Shown here: positions 33,416 to 45,505 of the stretch, one piece after another
Layout: every line of letters starts with the position of its first letter
Position numbering within the stretch: position 1 is the first letter of the stretch
The notes under the pieces: model-generated
What the model was told of the DNA's origin: nothing
Database searches by the model: none
The model's input: the letters and a program-made list of their open reading frames with translations, nothing else
NCBI GenBank assembly: GCA_029204225.1
Contig: CM055092.1
Span: 99,325,460-99,389,459, forward strand
DNA length: 64,000 bases
Reading direction: 5' to 3'
Source of the DNA: Diphasiastrum complanatum
Lineage: Eukaryota; Streptophyta; Lycopodiopsida; Lycopodiales; Lycopodiaceae
Position numbers and translations under genes: made by a program

Positions 33416-35661
33416 TCAGGTTTGTCCCATCTCATCAAAAGTAGCATCTCTAGAAATCACAATCTTTTGTGCATCTGTGTCATACATCCTGTATGCCTTG
33501 GCTCTTTCATCATATCCAAGGAAAATACACTTAACAGCTTTTGCATCTAGCTTCTTTTGTCTTTCATCAGGTACATGAGCGTAAGCATCACAACCAAATA
33601 TTCGTAAATGAGAAATATTAGGTTTCTTTCCAGTAAAAGCTTCGTAAGGTGTCTTACCCTCCATGGACTTCGTAGGACACCGATTCAAGATATGAGTAGT
33701 TGTGTTGCATGCTTCTGCCCAAAAAGTATTTGGCAAACCCTTGCTCTTAAGCATTGCCCTATCCATCTCCACAATGGATCTGTTTTTCCGTTCTGCAACT
33801 CCGTTCTATTGTGGTGAATAGGGTGTAGTGCTTTGTCTCTTGATCCCCTGATCCTTGCAGAAATTTATAAACTCTGCTGAAAAATACTCACCGCCACCAT
33901 CTGATATGAGGGTCTTAATATAACAACTTGTTTGTTTTTCAACTAGAGCCTTGAACTCTCTAAACTTGGCAAAAGCATCAGATTTCTTGCTGAAATAAAT
34001 CCAGATATGTCTACTATAGTGATCAATGAATGTGACGAAATAGTAACAACCACTAAAGGACCTAGTTTGTATTGGTCCACACAGATCACTATGAACAAGA
34101 TCAAGAATGCCATTGGCTCTTCTTGCTCCATCTTTGGAAAATCTCTCTCTATGTTGTTTTCCCAAAATGCAACCCTCACAAATTTTTTCTTCAAAAGAGA
34201 TATCAGGCAATCCAACAACTAGATTATCTCTTTTAAGGATTTGCAAGCTTTGAGCACTGATATGACTAAACCTTTGATGCCAAAGATCACTTCGACTATC
34301 AACAATGCTTACCATAGCTTGAGTAAAAGATCTCGCATTCAAGTTGTAGAGTCGATTCCCGTTGACTCTAGCTCCTATAACAATCACTTTGTAGTGATTC
34401 TTGATGTCTTTGACAAGACATTTGTCACTGTCAAACTCAACCTTGAGTTGTTGATCAGCCATCATCCCAACAAATAGTAGATTGTTAGCTAAGTCAGGTA
34501 CATATTGCACATTGCTTATATGCTTTATCTTCCCGTTGGCTAACTTCACTGGTACCACTCCAACTCCTTTAACAGATAGCAATTTGTCATCAGCTTGTCC
34601 AACTTCATCACCATTGTCAGTTTTCTTGAGTTCTGAAAACCACTCTTTCCTTGAAGTCATGTGCTTGGATGCACCACTATCAATGTACCAGGTATCCTTG
34701 GCTTCATCACTTGTCATTAATGATGTAATGAACTATTTTGAGCTCTCACCTGTATCATCTTCATCAGCATAATTTCCCGCTTGCCATTTGTCTTTTCTTT
34801 GTTCCATCTCCTTTTGTTTCTTGAAGCATTCACGCTCCCAGTGACCAGGTTTGTTGCAGTACCTACAATTTCCAGGTTTATTCTCTCTTGAATAGCCGTG
34901 TCCTTGACCTCGGTCTTGATTCCAATTACCTCGATTCGGTCTATCATTGATTTGCTCATAAAATTTTTGAAATGATCCTCGACTTGAGTTTCCTCCTCTC
35001 GATTGATACTTTCCACGACCAAATCTTCCACCTTGTCCTCTAACTGCAAGATCTTGATCATAGCTCTTGTTATGAGGATTCAAGTTCTCTTGACGTTGTT
35101 CTTCTTGCAAAAGCAATCCACCTGGTTCTTCATAGGTTGGAAGATTTTCTCTTGTGGCTATACTCGTCACAAACATCTGATGTGACTCACTCAGACTATT
35201 CAATGTCAATTGCACGATCTCACGATCTTGTACTCGCTCTCCAACTGCTACTTATTGATCACGGATCTCTTTGATCTCAGTATGTGATCGGCAATAGTTG
35301 CACCATCATCCATTTGCAATGTATGCAACTTTGTCTTTAGAAATAGTATTCGAGATGTATTTGTCGTTTCAAACAATGCCTTCAATGTATTCCATGTTTC
35401 TTTTGGTCCTTCTGAATCTGAAATATATGGAATAATTGCATCTCTAACTGATAAGTTGATGACATTTTGGGCTTTATGTCTTCTCCTATCAAATGTCCGC
35501 TGATCTTCTTCAATCACTGGCCTTGTCTCTTCACCTGTCACGATCTCCCATAGATCCTTTTCCATCAAAATGTTCTTTAGTTTGAATTTCCAAACTGCAT
35601 AGTTGCCGACACCTTCCAATTTACTTGACTCATTAAGGACACTCTCGCTTAGAGTTCCCAT
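33416..35661 (-). pseudogene. Ty1/copia Gag, protease, pre-integrase and integrase
   Basis: Start MGTLSESVLNESSKLEG at 35,661, followed by copia capsid motifs (YAVWKFKLKNILMEKDLWEI and KETWNTLKALFETT). A 1-nt shift at about 35,270 and a stop at 35,248 precede a Gly/Arg-rich region and the zinc knuckle CRYCNKPGHWEREC (about 34,860). After a TAG at 34,733 comes protease YIDSGASKHMTS (34,690), pre-integrase LWHQRFSHIS with CEGCILGKQH, and integrase HSDLCGPIQT, ISDGGGEYFSAEF and SPQ-stop-NGVAERKNR. The DDE residues are kept, but the invariant Gln codon is TAG at 33,806-33,808. It ends after SRDATFDEMGQT at 33,416; reverse transcriptase is missing. This is the best preserved copia gag-integrase in the window. 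Confidence 0.9.
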
Positions 35662-35732
35662 TACTAGATAGATGAGTTTGGATCACAAAATTGATTCACA
35701 CCACATAACTGTAAATTTTTGGTTGTACACCT

Positions 35733-35984
35733 GATATCGGTACGATGCACGGGAGCATGACTGCTGAGGATTCTCTTTATCTCTAGCGCATTGCTCTGAT
35801 ATTGCTACTGATATGTGATATCGGGATGACGCGTGAATGTACGACTGCTCTTGGTTTTCTTTACCTCTGGCGCATCGATCCGATATTGGTACGGATATGC
35901 AATATCTGTTTGACGCGTGGATGTATGACTGCTCAAGATTTTTCCTACCTCTGGCATGTCAATCCAATATTGGTATGGAAAAGA
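35733..35984. repeat. 84-bp tandem repeat, three copies
   Basis: Units start at 35,733, 35,817 and 35,901 (GATATCGG, GATATCGG, AATATCTG). Each contains a GACTGCT..TTCTTT/TTTCCTACCTCTGGC phrase. The first unit carries a copia primer-site-like sequence on the minus strand (ATATCAGAGC, 35,793-35,802) at the expected place before the Gag start at 35,661. Confidence 0.8.
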
Positions 35985-35996
35985 TTAAAAATAGAG

Positions 35997-36112
35997 AGAA
36001 TATGAGAACTTTCAGAGGGAATATTCTACATTCCTCACTTCGGCGTGGCGTCAACAAATTTTCAATCTGTTTGATGCTGCCCTGGCCTTTTTGATGCCTC
36101 CGGGACTGTGTA
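35997..36112 (-). other. Copia leader fragment at array start
   Basis: Matches 19,175-19,290 (leader of the minus-strand copia). It is fused directly to the array body at 36,113, with the rest of the leader, primer site and LTR deleted. Confidence 0.65.
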
Positions 36113-37837
36113 ATCTAACCGGTCTACCTCTTGATTTTTTTACAATATACAACACATGTTCACTTTTCTAGTAAAAGAGTGTTTTACAACACATGTTTAC
36201 TACAAAACAATATACAACACATTTGATACATTGATTATTAATGACAATAGTAGGCATACATGAATATACTTACTTAAGAGAATGGAACAAGTGAAGGAGA
36301 CATTCTTTAGGTTTAAATCTATGATGGAGAACCAACTCAACATCAAGGTCAAAATATGGACAAGAGATAAAATAGAAGTTTTCAAGTGTTCTAAAGCTCC
36401 CACTTTAGGTGGATGAGACAATGAATTACACTTAACTTCATTTCAAATAGGCCACCACTTGCTCCACTTGATGGTAAGTTATCTTATGCAATTCTTTAAG
36501 GTAAATACCTCAAAGTGTTTTCATGCAAAAAAGCTTGTTTTCCTTAAAACAAAAGAACACTTGTATGGGCTCAAGCAATCCCCAAGATATTTGAATGTTC
36601 GATTCGAAATTTCTAGCTTGGGCTTTAGTTCATTGTGAGTGAGCATAATGCATTTTCTTAACATCACATTTATGATTGATGAATTTAACATCAAATTTTT
36701 ATACTATATGTTGATGACACTGTTCAAGAAAGATAGTCATGGAGAAATTGTAAAGATCAAGCTAGCACTTAGCCAAGTGTTTGAAATAAAGCTTGGTTTA
36801 AGAGATAGTTAGCGAGGTATAAGAGATAGAGAAGCAACCTCTGAAGACACTACTCTCTATAAAAGCTAATGAGCATGCTCATATAGTTAACAACTAATGG
36901 ATTCATGAATCCTTTTTTAGAATCTACTTTTGGCCTTTAATTTGTTAGACAAAAGTTGCCTCAATTAGTCACATCTATGTTAATTTAAAGGGCATTCCTT
37001 AGTGTAATACACCAAGATTTCTAGTATATGTAGCGAGCAATTAGTAATGCAACTCCTCGTAATATAGCTAATAATACTTGCAATGCTCCTTTCGATCCCC
37101 AATTATTTGCATCTACACGATTCATAGAAAGATACTAAAATGATCTCAAAAGCTCCAAGAACAAAGGATTCCAGGGAAGCTATGATCATCATCCACGTGA
37201 CTATAGCCATAGTATGCACTTTCACATAAGAATTCAAACCTTCAGCACATAAGAATGTATGGGAACTAAACCACGACGAATTTGAAGGATATGTCAAGCC
37301 TCAAATTTTGCTTCAGGGTAGAATAATAGTTCAGGTTGTTTGATCTACAATGCCCTCAGAAGTTAGTATTTCTTGTTGCAGTTATCCAAAGAAGGAATAA
37401 TAACTTCTGAGATTTGGGCCCATAGAAAGACATCTAGATCTGAAGCTCACTTCCGATAGACAGGAATATGTATTATGTTGAAGAACAAAGGATTCCAGAT
37501 ATAATTCTACAAGAGAGAAGATATTCAGAAAGGTATCCTTAAGTATATTTCAGGGAATTTGTCATTCTACATTCCTCACTTCGGCGTGGCGTCAACAGAT
37601 TTTCAATCTGTTTGATGCTGCCCTGGCCTTTTTGATGCCTCCGGGACTGTGCTTTCGTTCCCCACTGATAATTTTGAGCTCCAACCGTAAAAAATACACC
37701 AAAGAAGAATTTCTTCCAGTAGTTTTTGTCTCTCGAAGCATTCGCCTCCTGTGAAGGACTTTCTCACTTCGTTGCGGAGCTTGTGACAAGCTGTATCCAC
37801 TGATCAGGCACGCATGACTATTGCTGCTCTGATACCA

Positions 37838-38099
37838 TGTCAAGAATTAGATATGCAACATCAAGCATTCACCATAAGCAATCACCAAAAGAAGGCGGAA
37901 GAAGAACACGCACTGTCACTCTATCACACTACCGCATACAAAAAGGAAAATGTACAAATAAACCCTGAACCTTGATAGAGAGAGAAAACCTACGAGTAGA
38001 CTGATAGACTAGCCTACGGCTATTGACAGCTGGTCACAGTTGTCAACATTAATGTGCATCGTAAACAGTAACAATGAAGTTTATCATTGATTTCTAACA
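37838..38099 (-). repeat. Copia LTR in array unit 1
   Basis: 262 bp, TGTTAGAAATC..CTTGACA on the minus strand, with a perfect TGGTATCAGAGC primer site at 37,826-37,837. Confidence 0.85.
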
Positions 38100-39915
38100 A
38101 GAATGTTATGCAAATTGTGTCTTCGGTTGAGTTGTGGCACAAGAGATTGGGACATCGAATTTAGATGCATACATTATTTGGTCAATTATAATCTAACCGG
38201 TCTACCTCTTGATTTTTTTACAATATACAACACATGTTCACTTTTCTAGTAAAAGAGTGTTTTACAACACATGTTTACTACAAAACAATATACAACACAT
38301 TTGATACATTGATTATTAATGACAATAGTAGGCATACATGAATATACTTACTTAAGAGAATGGAACAAGTGAAGGAGACATTCTTTAGGTTTAAATCTAT
38401 GATGGAGAACCAACTCAACATCAAGATCAAAATATGGACAAGAGATAAAATAGAAGTTTTCAAGTGTTCTAAAGCTCCCACTTTAGGTGGATGAGACAAT
38501 GAATTACACTTAACTTCATTTCAAATAGGCCACCACTTGCTCCACTTGATGGTAAGTTATCTTATGCAATTCTTTAAGGTAAATACCTCAAAGTGTTTTC
38601 ATGCAAAAAAGCTTGTTTTCCTTAAAACAAAAGAACACTTGTATGGGCTCAAGCAATCCCCAAGATATTTGAATGTTCGATTCGAAATTTCTAGCTTGGG
38701 CTTTAGTTCATTGTGAGTGAGCATAATGCATTTTCTTAACATCACATTTATGATTGATGAATTTAACATCAAATTTTTATACTATATGTTGATGACACTG
38801 TTCAAGAAAGATAGTCATGGAGAAATTGTAAAGATCAAGCTAGCACTTTGCCAAGTGTTTGAAATAAAGCTTGGTTTAAGAGATAGTTAGCGAGGTATAA
38901 GAGATAGAGAAGCAACCTCTGAAGACACTACTCTCTATAAAAGCTAATGAGCATGCTCATATAGTTAACAACTAATGGATTCATGAATCCTTTTTTAGAA
39001 TCTACTTTTGGCCTTTAATTTGTTAGACAAAAGTTGCCTCAATTAGTCACATCTATGTTAATTTAAAGGGCATTCCTTAGTGTAATACACCAAGATTTCT
39101 AGTATATGTAGCGAGCAATTAGTAATGCAACTCCTCGTAATATAGCTAATAATACTTGCAATGCTCCTTTCGATCCCCAATTATTTGCATCTACACGATT
39201 CATAGAAAGATACTAAAATGATCTCAAAAGCTCCAAGAACAAAGGATTCCAGGGAAGCTATGATCATCATCCACGTGACTATAGCCATAGTATGCACTTT
39301 CACATAAGAATTCAAACCTTCAGCACATAAGAATGTATGGGAACTAAACCACGACGAATTTGAAGGATATGTCAAGCCTCAAATTTTGCTTCAGGGTAGA
39401 ATAATAGTTCAGGTTGTTTGATCTACAATGCCCTCAGAAGTTAGTATTTCTTGTTGCAGTTATCCAAAGAAGGAATAATAACTTCTGAGATTTGGGCCCA
39501 TAGAAAGACATCTAGATCTGAAGCTCACTTCCGATAGACAGGAATATGTATTATGTTGAAGAACAAAGGATTCCAGATATAATTCTACAAGAGAGAAGAT
39601 ATTCAGAAAGGTATCCTTAAGTATATTTCAGGGAATTTGTCATTCTACATTCCTCACTTCGGCGTGGCGTCAACAGATTTTCAATCTGTTTGATGCTGCC
39701 CTGGCCTTTTTGATGCCTCCGGGACTGTGCTTTCGTTCCCCACTGATAATTTTGAGCTCCAACCGTAAAAAATACACCAAAGAAGAATTTCTTCCAGTAG
39801 TTTTTGTCTCTCGAAGCATTCGCCTCCTGTGAAGGACTTTCTCACTTCGTTGCGGAGCTTGTGACAAGCTGTATCCACTGATCAGGCACGCATGACTATT
39901 GCTGCTCTGATACCA

Positions 39916-40177
39916 TGTCAAGAATTAGATATGCAACATCAAGCATTCACCATAAGCAATCACCAAAAGAAGGCGGAAGAAGAACACGCACTGTCACTCT
40001 ATCACACTACCGCATACAAAAAGGAAAATGTACAAATAAACCCTGAACCTTGATAGAGAGAGAAAACCTACGAGTAGACTGATAGACTAGCCTACGGCTA
40101 TTGACAGCTGGTCACAGTTGTCAACATTAATGTGCATCGTAAACAGTAACAATGAAGTTTATCATTGATTTCTAACA
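39916..40177 (-). repeat. Copia LTR in array unit 2
   Basis: Exact periodic copy, 2,078 bp after the previous one, with its primer site at 39,904-39,915. Confidence 0.85.
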
Positions 40178-41993
40178 AGAATGTTATGCAAATTGTGTCT
40201 TCGGTTGAGTTGTGGCACAAGAGATTGGGACATCGAATTTAGATGCATACATTATTTGGTCAATTATAATCTAACCGGTCTACCTCTTGATTTTTTTACA
40301 ATATACAACACATGTTCACTTTTCTAGTAAAAGAGTGTTTTACAACACATGTTTACTACAAAACAATATACAACACATTTGATACATTGATTATTAATGA
40401 CAATAGTAGGCATACATGAATATACTTACTTAAGAGAATGGAACAAGTGAAGGAGACATTCTTTAGGTTTAAATCTATGATGGAGAACCAACTCAACATC
40501 AAGATCAAAATATGGACAAGAGATAAAATAGAAGTTTTCAAGTGTTCTAAAGCTCCCACTTTAGGTGGATGAGACAATGAATTACACTTAACTTCATTTC
40601 AAATAGGCCACCACTTGCTCCACTTGATGGTAAGTTATCTTATGCAATTCTTTAAGGTAAATACCTCAAAGTGTTTTCATGCAAAAAAGCTTGTTTTCCT
40701 TAAAACAAAAGAACACTTGTATGGGCTCAAGCAATCCCCAAGATATTTGAATGTTCGATTCGAAATTTCTAGCTTGGGCTTTAGTTCATTGTGAGTGAGC
40801 ATAATGCATTTTCTTAACATCACATTTATGATTGATGAATTTAACATCAAATTTTTATACTATATGTTGATGACACTGTTCAAGAAAGATAGTCATGGAG
40901 AAATTGTAAAGATCAAGCTAGCACTTAGCCAAGTGTTTGAAATAAAGCTTGGTTTAAGAGATAGTTAGCGAGGTATAAGAGATAGAGAAGCAACCTCTGA
41001 AGACACTACTCTCTATAAAAGCTAATGAGCATGCTCATATAGTTAACAACTAATGGATTCATGAATCCTTTTTTAGAATCTACTTTTGGCCTTTAATTTG
41101 TTAGACAAAAGTTGCCTCAATTAGTCACATCTATGTTAATTTAAAGGGCATTCCTTAGTGTAATACACCAAGATTTCTAGTATATGTAGCGAGCAATTAG
41201 TAATGCAACTCCTCGTAATATAGCTAATAATACTTGCAATGCTCCTTTCGATCCCCAATTATTTGCATCTACACGATTCATAGAAAGATACTAAAATGAT
41301 CTCAAAAGCTCCAAGAACAAAGGATTCCAGGGAAGCTATGATCATCATCCACGTGACTATAGCCATAGTATGCACTTTCACATAAGAATTCAAACCTTCA
41401 GCACATAAGAATGTATGGGAACTAAACCACGACGAATTTGAAGGATATGTCAAGCCTCAAATTTTGCTTCAGGGTAGAATAATAGTTCAGGTTGTTTGAT
41501 CTACAATGCCCTCAGAAGTTAGTATTTCTTGTTGCAGTTATCCAAAGAAGGAATAATAACTTCTGAGATTTGGGCCCATAGAAAGACATCTAGATCTGAA
41601 GCTCACTTCCGATAGACAGGAATATGTATTATGTTGAAGAACAAAGGATTCCAGATATAATTCTACAAGAGAGAAGATATTCAGAAAGGTATCCTTAAGT
41701 ATATTTCAGGGAATTTGTCATTCTACATTCCTCACTTCGGCGTGGCGTCAACAGATTTTCAATCTGTTTGATGCTGCCCTGGCCTTTTTGATGCCTCCGG
41801 GACTGTGCTTTCGTTCCCCACTGATAATTTTGAGCTCCAACCGTAAAAAATACACCAAAGAAGAATTTCTTCCAGTAGTTTTTGTCTCTCGAAGCATTCG
41901 CCTCCTGTGAAGGACTTTCTCACTTCGTTGCGGAGCTTGTGACAAGCTGTATCCACTGATCAGGCACGCATGACTATTGCTGCTCTGATACCA

Positions 41994-42255
41994 TGTCAAG
42001 AATTAGATATGCAACATCAAGCATTCACCATAAGCAATCACCAAAAGAAGGCGGAAGAAGAACACGCACTGTCACTCTATCACACTACCGCATACAAAAA
42101 GGAAAATGTACAAATAAACCCTGAACCTTGATAGAGAGAGAAAACCTACGAGTAGACTGATAGACTAGCCTACGGCTATTGACAGCTGGTCACAGTTGTC
42201 AACATTAATGTGCATCGTAAACAGTAACAATGAAGTTTATCATTGATTTCTAACA
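41994..42255 (-). repeat. Copia LTR in array unit 3
   Basis: Exact periodic copy, 2,078 bp after the previous one, with its primer site at 41,982-41,993. The sequence to its right is the left end of composite copy 3. Confidence 0.85.
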
Positions 42256-43130
42256 AGAATGTTATGCAAATTGTGTCTTCGGTTGAGTTGTGGCACAAGA
42301 GATTGGGACATCGAATTTAGATGCATACATTATTTGGTCAATTATAATCTAACCGGTCTACCTCTTGATTTTTTTACAATATACAACACATGTTCACTTT
42401 TCTAGTAAAAGAGTGTTTTACAACACATGTTTACTACAAAACAATATACAACACATTTGATACATTGATTATTAATGACAATAGTAGGCATACATGAATA
42501 TACTTACTTAAGAGAATGGAACAAGTGAAGGAGACATTCTTTAGGTTTAAATCTATGATGGAGAACCAACTCAACATCAAGATCAAAATATGGACAAGAG
42601 ATAAAATAGAAGTTTTCAAGTGTTCTAAAGCTCCCACTTTAGGTGGATGAGACAATGAATTACACTTAACTTCATTTCAAATAGGCCACCACTTGCTCCA
42701 CTTGATGGTAAGTTATCTTATGCAATTCTTTAAGGTAAATACCTCAAAGTGTTTTCATGCAAAAAAGCTTGTTTTCCTTAAAACAAAAGAACACTTGTAT
42801 GGGCTCAAGCAATCCCCAAGATATTTGAATGTTCGATTCGAAATTTCTAGCTTGGGCTTTAGTTCATTGTGAGTGAGCATAATGCATTTTCTTAACATCA
42901 CATTTATGATTGATGAATTTAACATCAAATTTTTATACTATATGTTGATGACACTGTTCAAGAAAGATAGTCATGGAGAAATTGTAAAGATCAAGCTAGC
43001 ACTTAGCCAAGTGTTTGAAATAAAGCTTGGTTTAAGAGATAGTTAGCGAGGTATAAGAGATAGAGAAGCAACCTCTGAAGACACTACTCTCTATAAAAGC
43101 TAATGAGCATGCTCATATAGTTAACAACTA
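42256..43130 (+). pseudogene. Ty1/copia pol remnant of the last array unit
   Basis: Same pieces as at 19,734-20,590: VELWHKRLGH, DTLIINDNSRHT (with WIYLL changed to a stop-free NILT-type reading), KEHLYGLKQSPRYLNVRFEI and FLYYMLMTLFKKDS. It has the same internal deletions and stops, including a TAG at 43,045. Confidence 0.7.
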
Positions 43131-44342
43131 ATGGATTCATGAATCCTTTTTTAGAATCTACTTTTGGCCTTTAATTTGTTAGACAAAAGTTGCCTCAATT
43201 AGTCACATCTATGTTAATTTAAAGGGCATTCCTTAGTGTAATACACCAAGATTTCTAGTATATGTAGCGAGCAATTAGTAATGCAACTCCTCGTAATATA
43301 GCTAATAATACTTGCAATGCTTAATAATACTTGGAATGCTCCTTTCGATCCCCAATTATTTGCATCTACACGATTCATAGAAAGATACTAAAATGATCTC
43401 AAAAGCTCCAAGAACAAAGGATTCCAGGTAAGCTATGATCATCATCCACGTGACTATAGCCATAGTATGCACTTTCACATAAGAATTCAAACCTTCAGCA
43501 CATAAGAATGTATGGGAACTAAACCACGACGAGTTTGAAGGATATGCCAAGCCTCAAATTTTGCTTCAGGGTAGAATAATAGTTCAGGTTGTTTGATCTA
43601 CAATGCCCTCAGAAGTTAGTATTTCTTGTTGCAGTTATCCAAAGAAGGAATAATAACTTCTGAGATTTGGGCACATAGAAAGACATCTAGATCTGAAGCT
43701 CACTTCCGATAGACAGGAATATGTATTATGTTGAAGAACAAAGGATTCCAGATATAATTCTACAAGAGAGAAGATATTCAGAAAGGTATCCTTAAGTATA
43801 TTTCAGGGAATTTGTCATATTAAATATCAAGTAGCTTCATGTGGGCATTGTAGATCAGGTAGCTTCATGTGGGATCGTCATGAAAATTTCACCTTCCATG
43901 CAGCCCTTAATTCCAAAAAAAAAAGAAATTGGACAGCATGTTAATGCTCAAAAAGGTAATAAAATAGAACGTTATGAGCTCTGGAGACAGAAAATTAACT
44001 TCATAGTTATATTCCAGAACTCCCTGGTGTGACAATTCATCATCTAGATAAATATATGCCTTGTACAAGCACAGAACTTATCCAGGTGAATGGAAAGAAT
44101 CCCGCTCATTTTCTATGATTGTATAAGTTTTGTACTGTACTACTCAATAGTATATCTAACTAATATATCCTGCGAATTAGGAGCGTCTTAAAAAACGAGA
44201 TATGCCGATATAAACTAATCTATAACTGGGTATTTATGTGGTCCGGCCACAGCCGCTAGAGATATTTTCAGGACAGCTATATAAGAGATCCAACAGCCAC
44301 CATCTTGGCTGGAAAAAGTCTGTTAACAGACTAGACTGGCTG
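43131..44342. other. Unassigned region downstream of ARD copy 3
   Basis: Includes a 17-bp direct repeat (43,411-43,427 and 43,735-43,751). The segment between the repeats is absent from the sister region at 20,870. No gene identified. Confidence 0.4.
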
Positions 44343-45505
44343 TCACTGAGTGGTAATCCGGTGTCTATGAACGGCCGCAGGGTTATTCAGCACTTTGTCC
44401 ACGTATTCTTTCCTGTACCACGATCCAGACAATGAGAGCAGCGTAAAAGAGCTTGCTTTTTTTCGTGGTAGTCGAGAACTTTATGAATGCTAAGATAATT
44501 TGCGAATGTTACCCATGCTCAAGCTGGCTTTCTTACCTTGCAGCACTTTCACTCTCCGCTCCATGCTGAGTCCGGTATGGAACGTCTGTGTACAAGAGAA
44601 GTGCCTGTACCCAAGTATGCAATCAACAAGATTCTGAAATCGTTATGATGGGAAAAAGTTTCATACATAGTTGCATTACCTTGATATAATTGTTCTCATC
44701 AATCGTAAACCTGTGAAACATTCCTGGAGGAAGAACAATCATATCACCCTTAGTTACGCGGAAACGAATCCATTTACCGTCATAATCTCGAATGTCCCAG
44801 TAGCCTGCAAACGCAAGATCAACCCATTACAGCTAAATTGTTCTTGCAATCACTGAATTTGACTGAAAACACAGACAAAACGACATATTCTAATTTTTAA
44901 GCTAATATTCGTTAATGGCCTCTTCGGACCGTTGCCATCAAGTATCAACCATATTTCCTCTTGAGAATGCATATGTTCTTGGAAAAATCCTCACTTTTTC
45001 TTCGAAATCTTCCATCTCCTTGGGGCAAACAGTCACGCCCTCCTAGTGCCACACATCATTGAGAATATTAGCATCTCCCTCCTATTTATGGCCTATAATT
45101 TAATATTGCGATTCCAATAACAAACTCAAGCTGATATAAACTCCAGAGTCACAAACCAACTGAATCAATTTAGGCGAGGACAATACCGAGTATTTGTACC
45201 CACGATCCATCTTGATTGTTTCTAGCAAAGTGTTCTTTTCCCATTCGTCTACATCAAGCTTCCATGTCAGCACTCCCAGCTCTGACAGTCAAAACTTGCA
45301 TAGTTAGTAAATTCAGCTTGAATTTGCTCCTTTCATATCCTCTCCAATATCTCCAATAGGTACAAGCAAAACTAATCTTAGTAGTTGCTTGTTGAGTGTG
45401 AATACCGTGGATGTGTTCCTGTGGCACTGGACGATTGGGACTAAACTTGTGCGTAAGCCGGTGATCCTCATCGTTTGCATTGTACTCCCAAGCTTCCAAC
45501 TCATT
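44343..45505 (-). pseudogene. ARD: Acireductone dioxygenase, five further exons plus 3' end, frameshifted
   Basis: Six minus-strand exons with GT..AG joints and matching phases: 45,505-45,406, 45,281-45,187, 45,042-44,930, 44,804-44,680, 44,604-44,537 and 44,412-44,343 (TGA). Exon 1 reads NELEAWEYNANDEDHRLTH, exon 2 ELGVLTWKLDVDEWEKNTLL, both typical of the ARD N-terminus. Exon 3 is 113 bp against 115 in copy 2: two T are lost at about 44,990, so the frame shifts just before the His-x-His metal site and soon reaches a stop. Exon 4 (YWDIRDYDGKWIRF, IVLPPGMFHRFT) and the C-terminal exons are otherwise intact. Exon 1 begins at an acceptor (TGTAG), so a start-codon exon lies further upstream and was not identified. 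ARD acts in methionine salvage. Confidence 0.88.

Larger units (their letters stand above)
36113..43830. repeat. 2,078-bp tandem array of copia-derived units
   Basis: Landmarks recur every 2,078 bp: 36,200/38,278/40,356/42,434 and 37,103/39,181/41,259, then 43,356 (the last step is 2,097 because of a 19-bp local duplication at about 43,320). A full unit is a minus-strand copia leader, primer site and 262-bp LTR, followed by ~1.54 kb of plus-strand copia pol remnant and unassigned DNA. Units are nearly identical (for example one base change at 38,847). Unit joints are ..GAATTTGTCAT|TCTACATTCC at about 37,563, 39,641 and 41,719. The last unit runs on into sequence shared with 20,920 onwards. 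It contains no intact gene. Confidence 0.95.

Noticed and set aside
36200-36421. Minus-strand 73-residue frame repeated in each array unit
   Set aside because: It is the reverse of the copia integrase remnant on the plus strand.
43428-43751. The 324-bp extra segment as an intron lost from copy 2 (GTAAGC start, CAG end)
   Set aside because: The ends lie in a 17-bp direct repeat, and the other array units read GGAAGC; deletion between repeats explains it.
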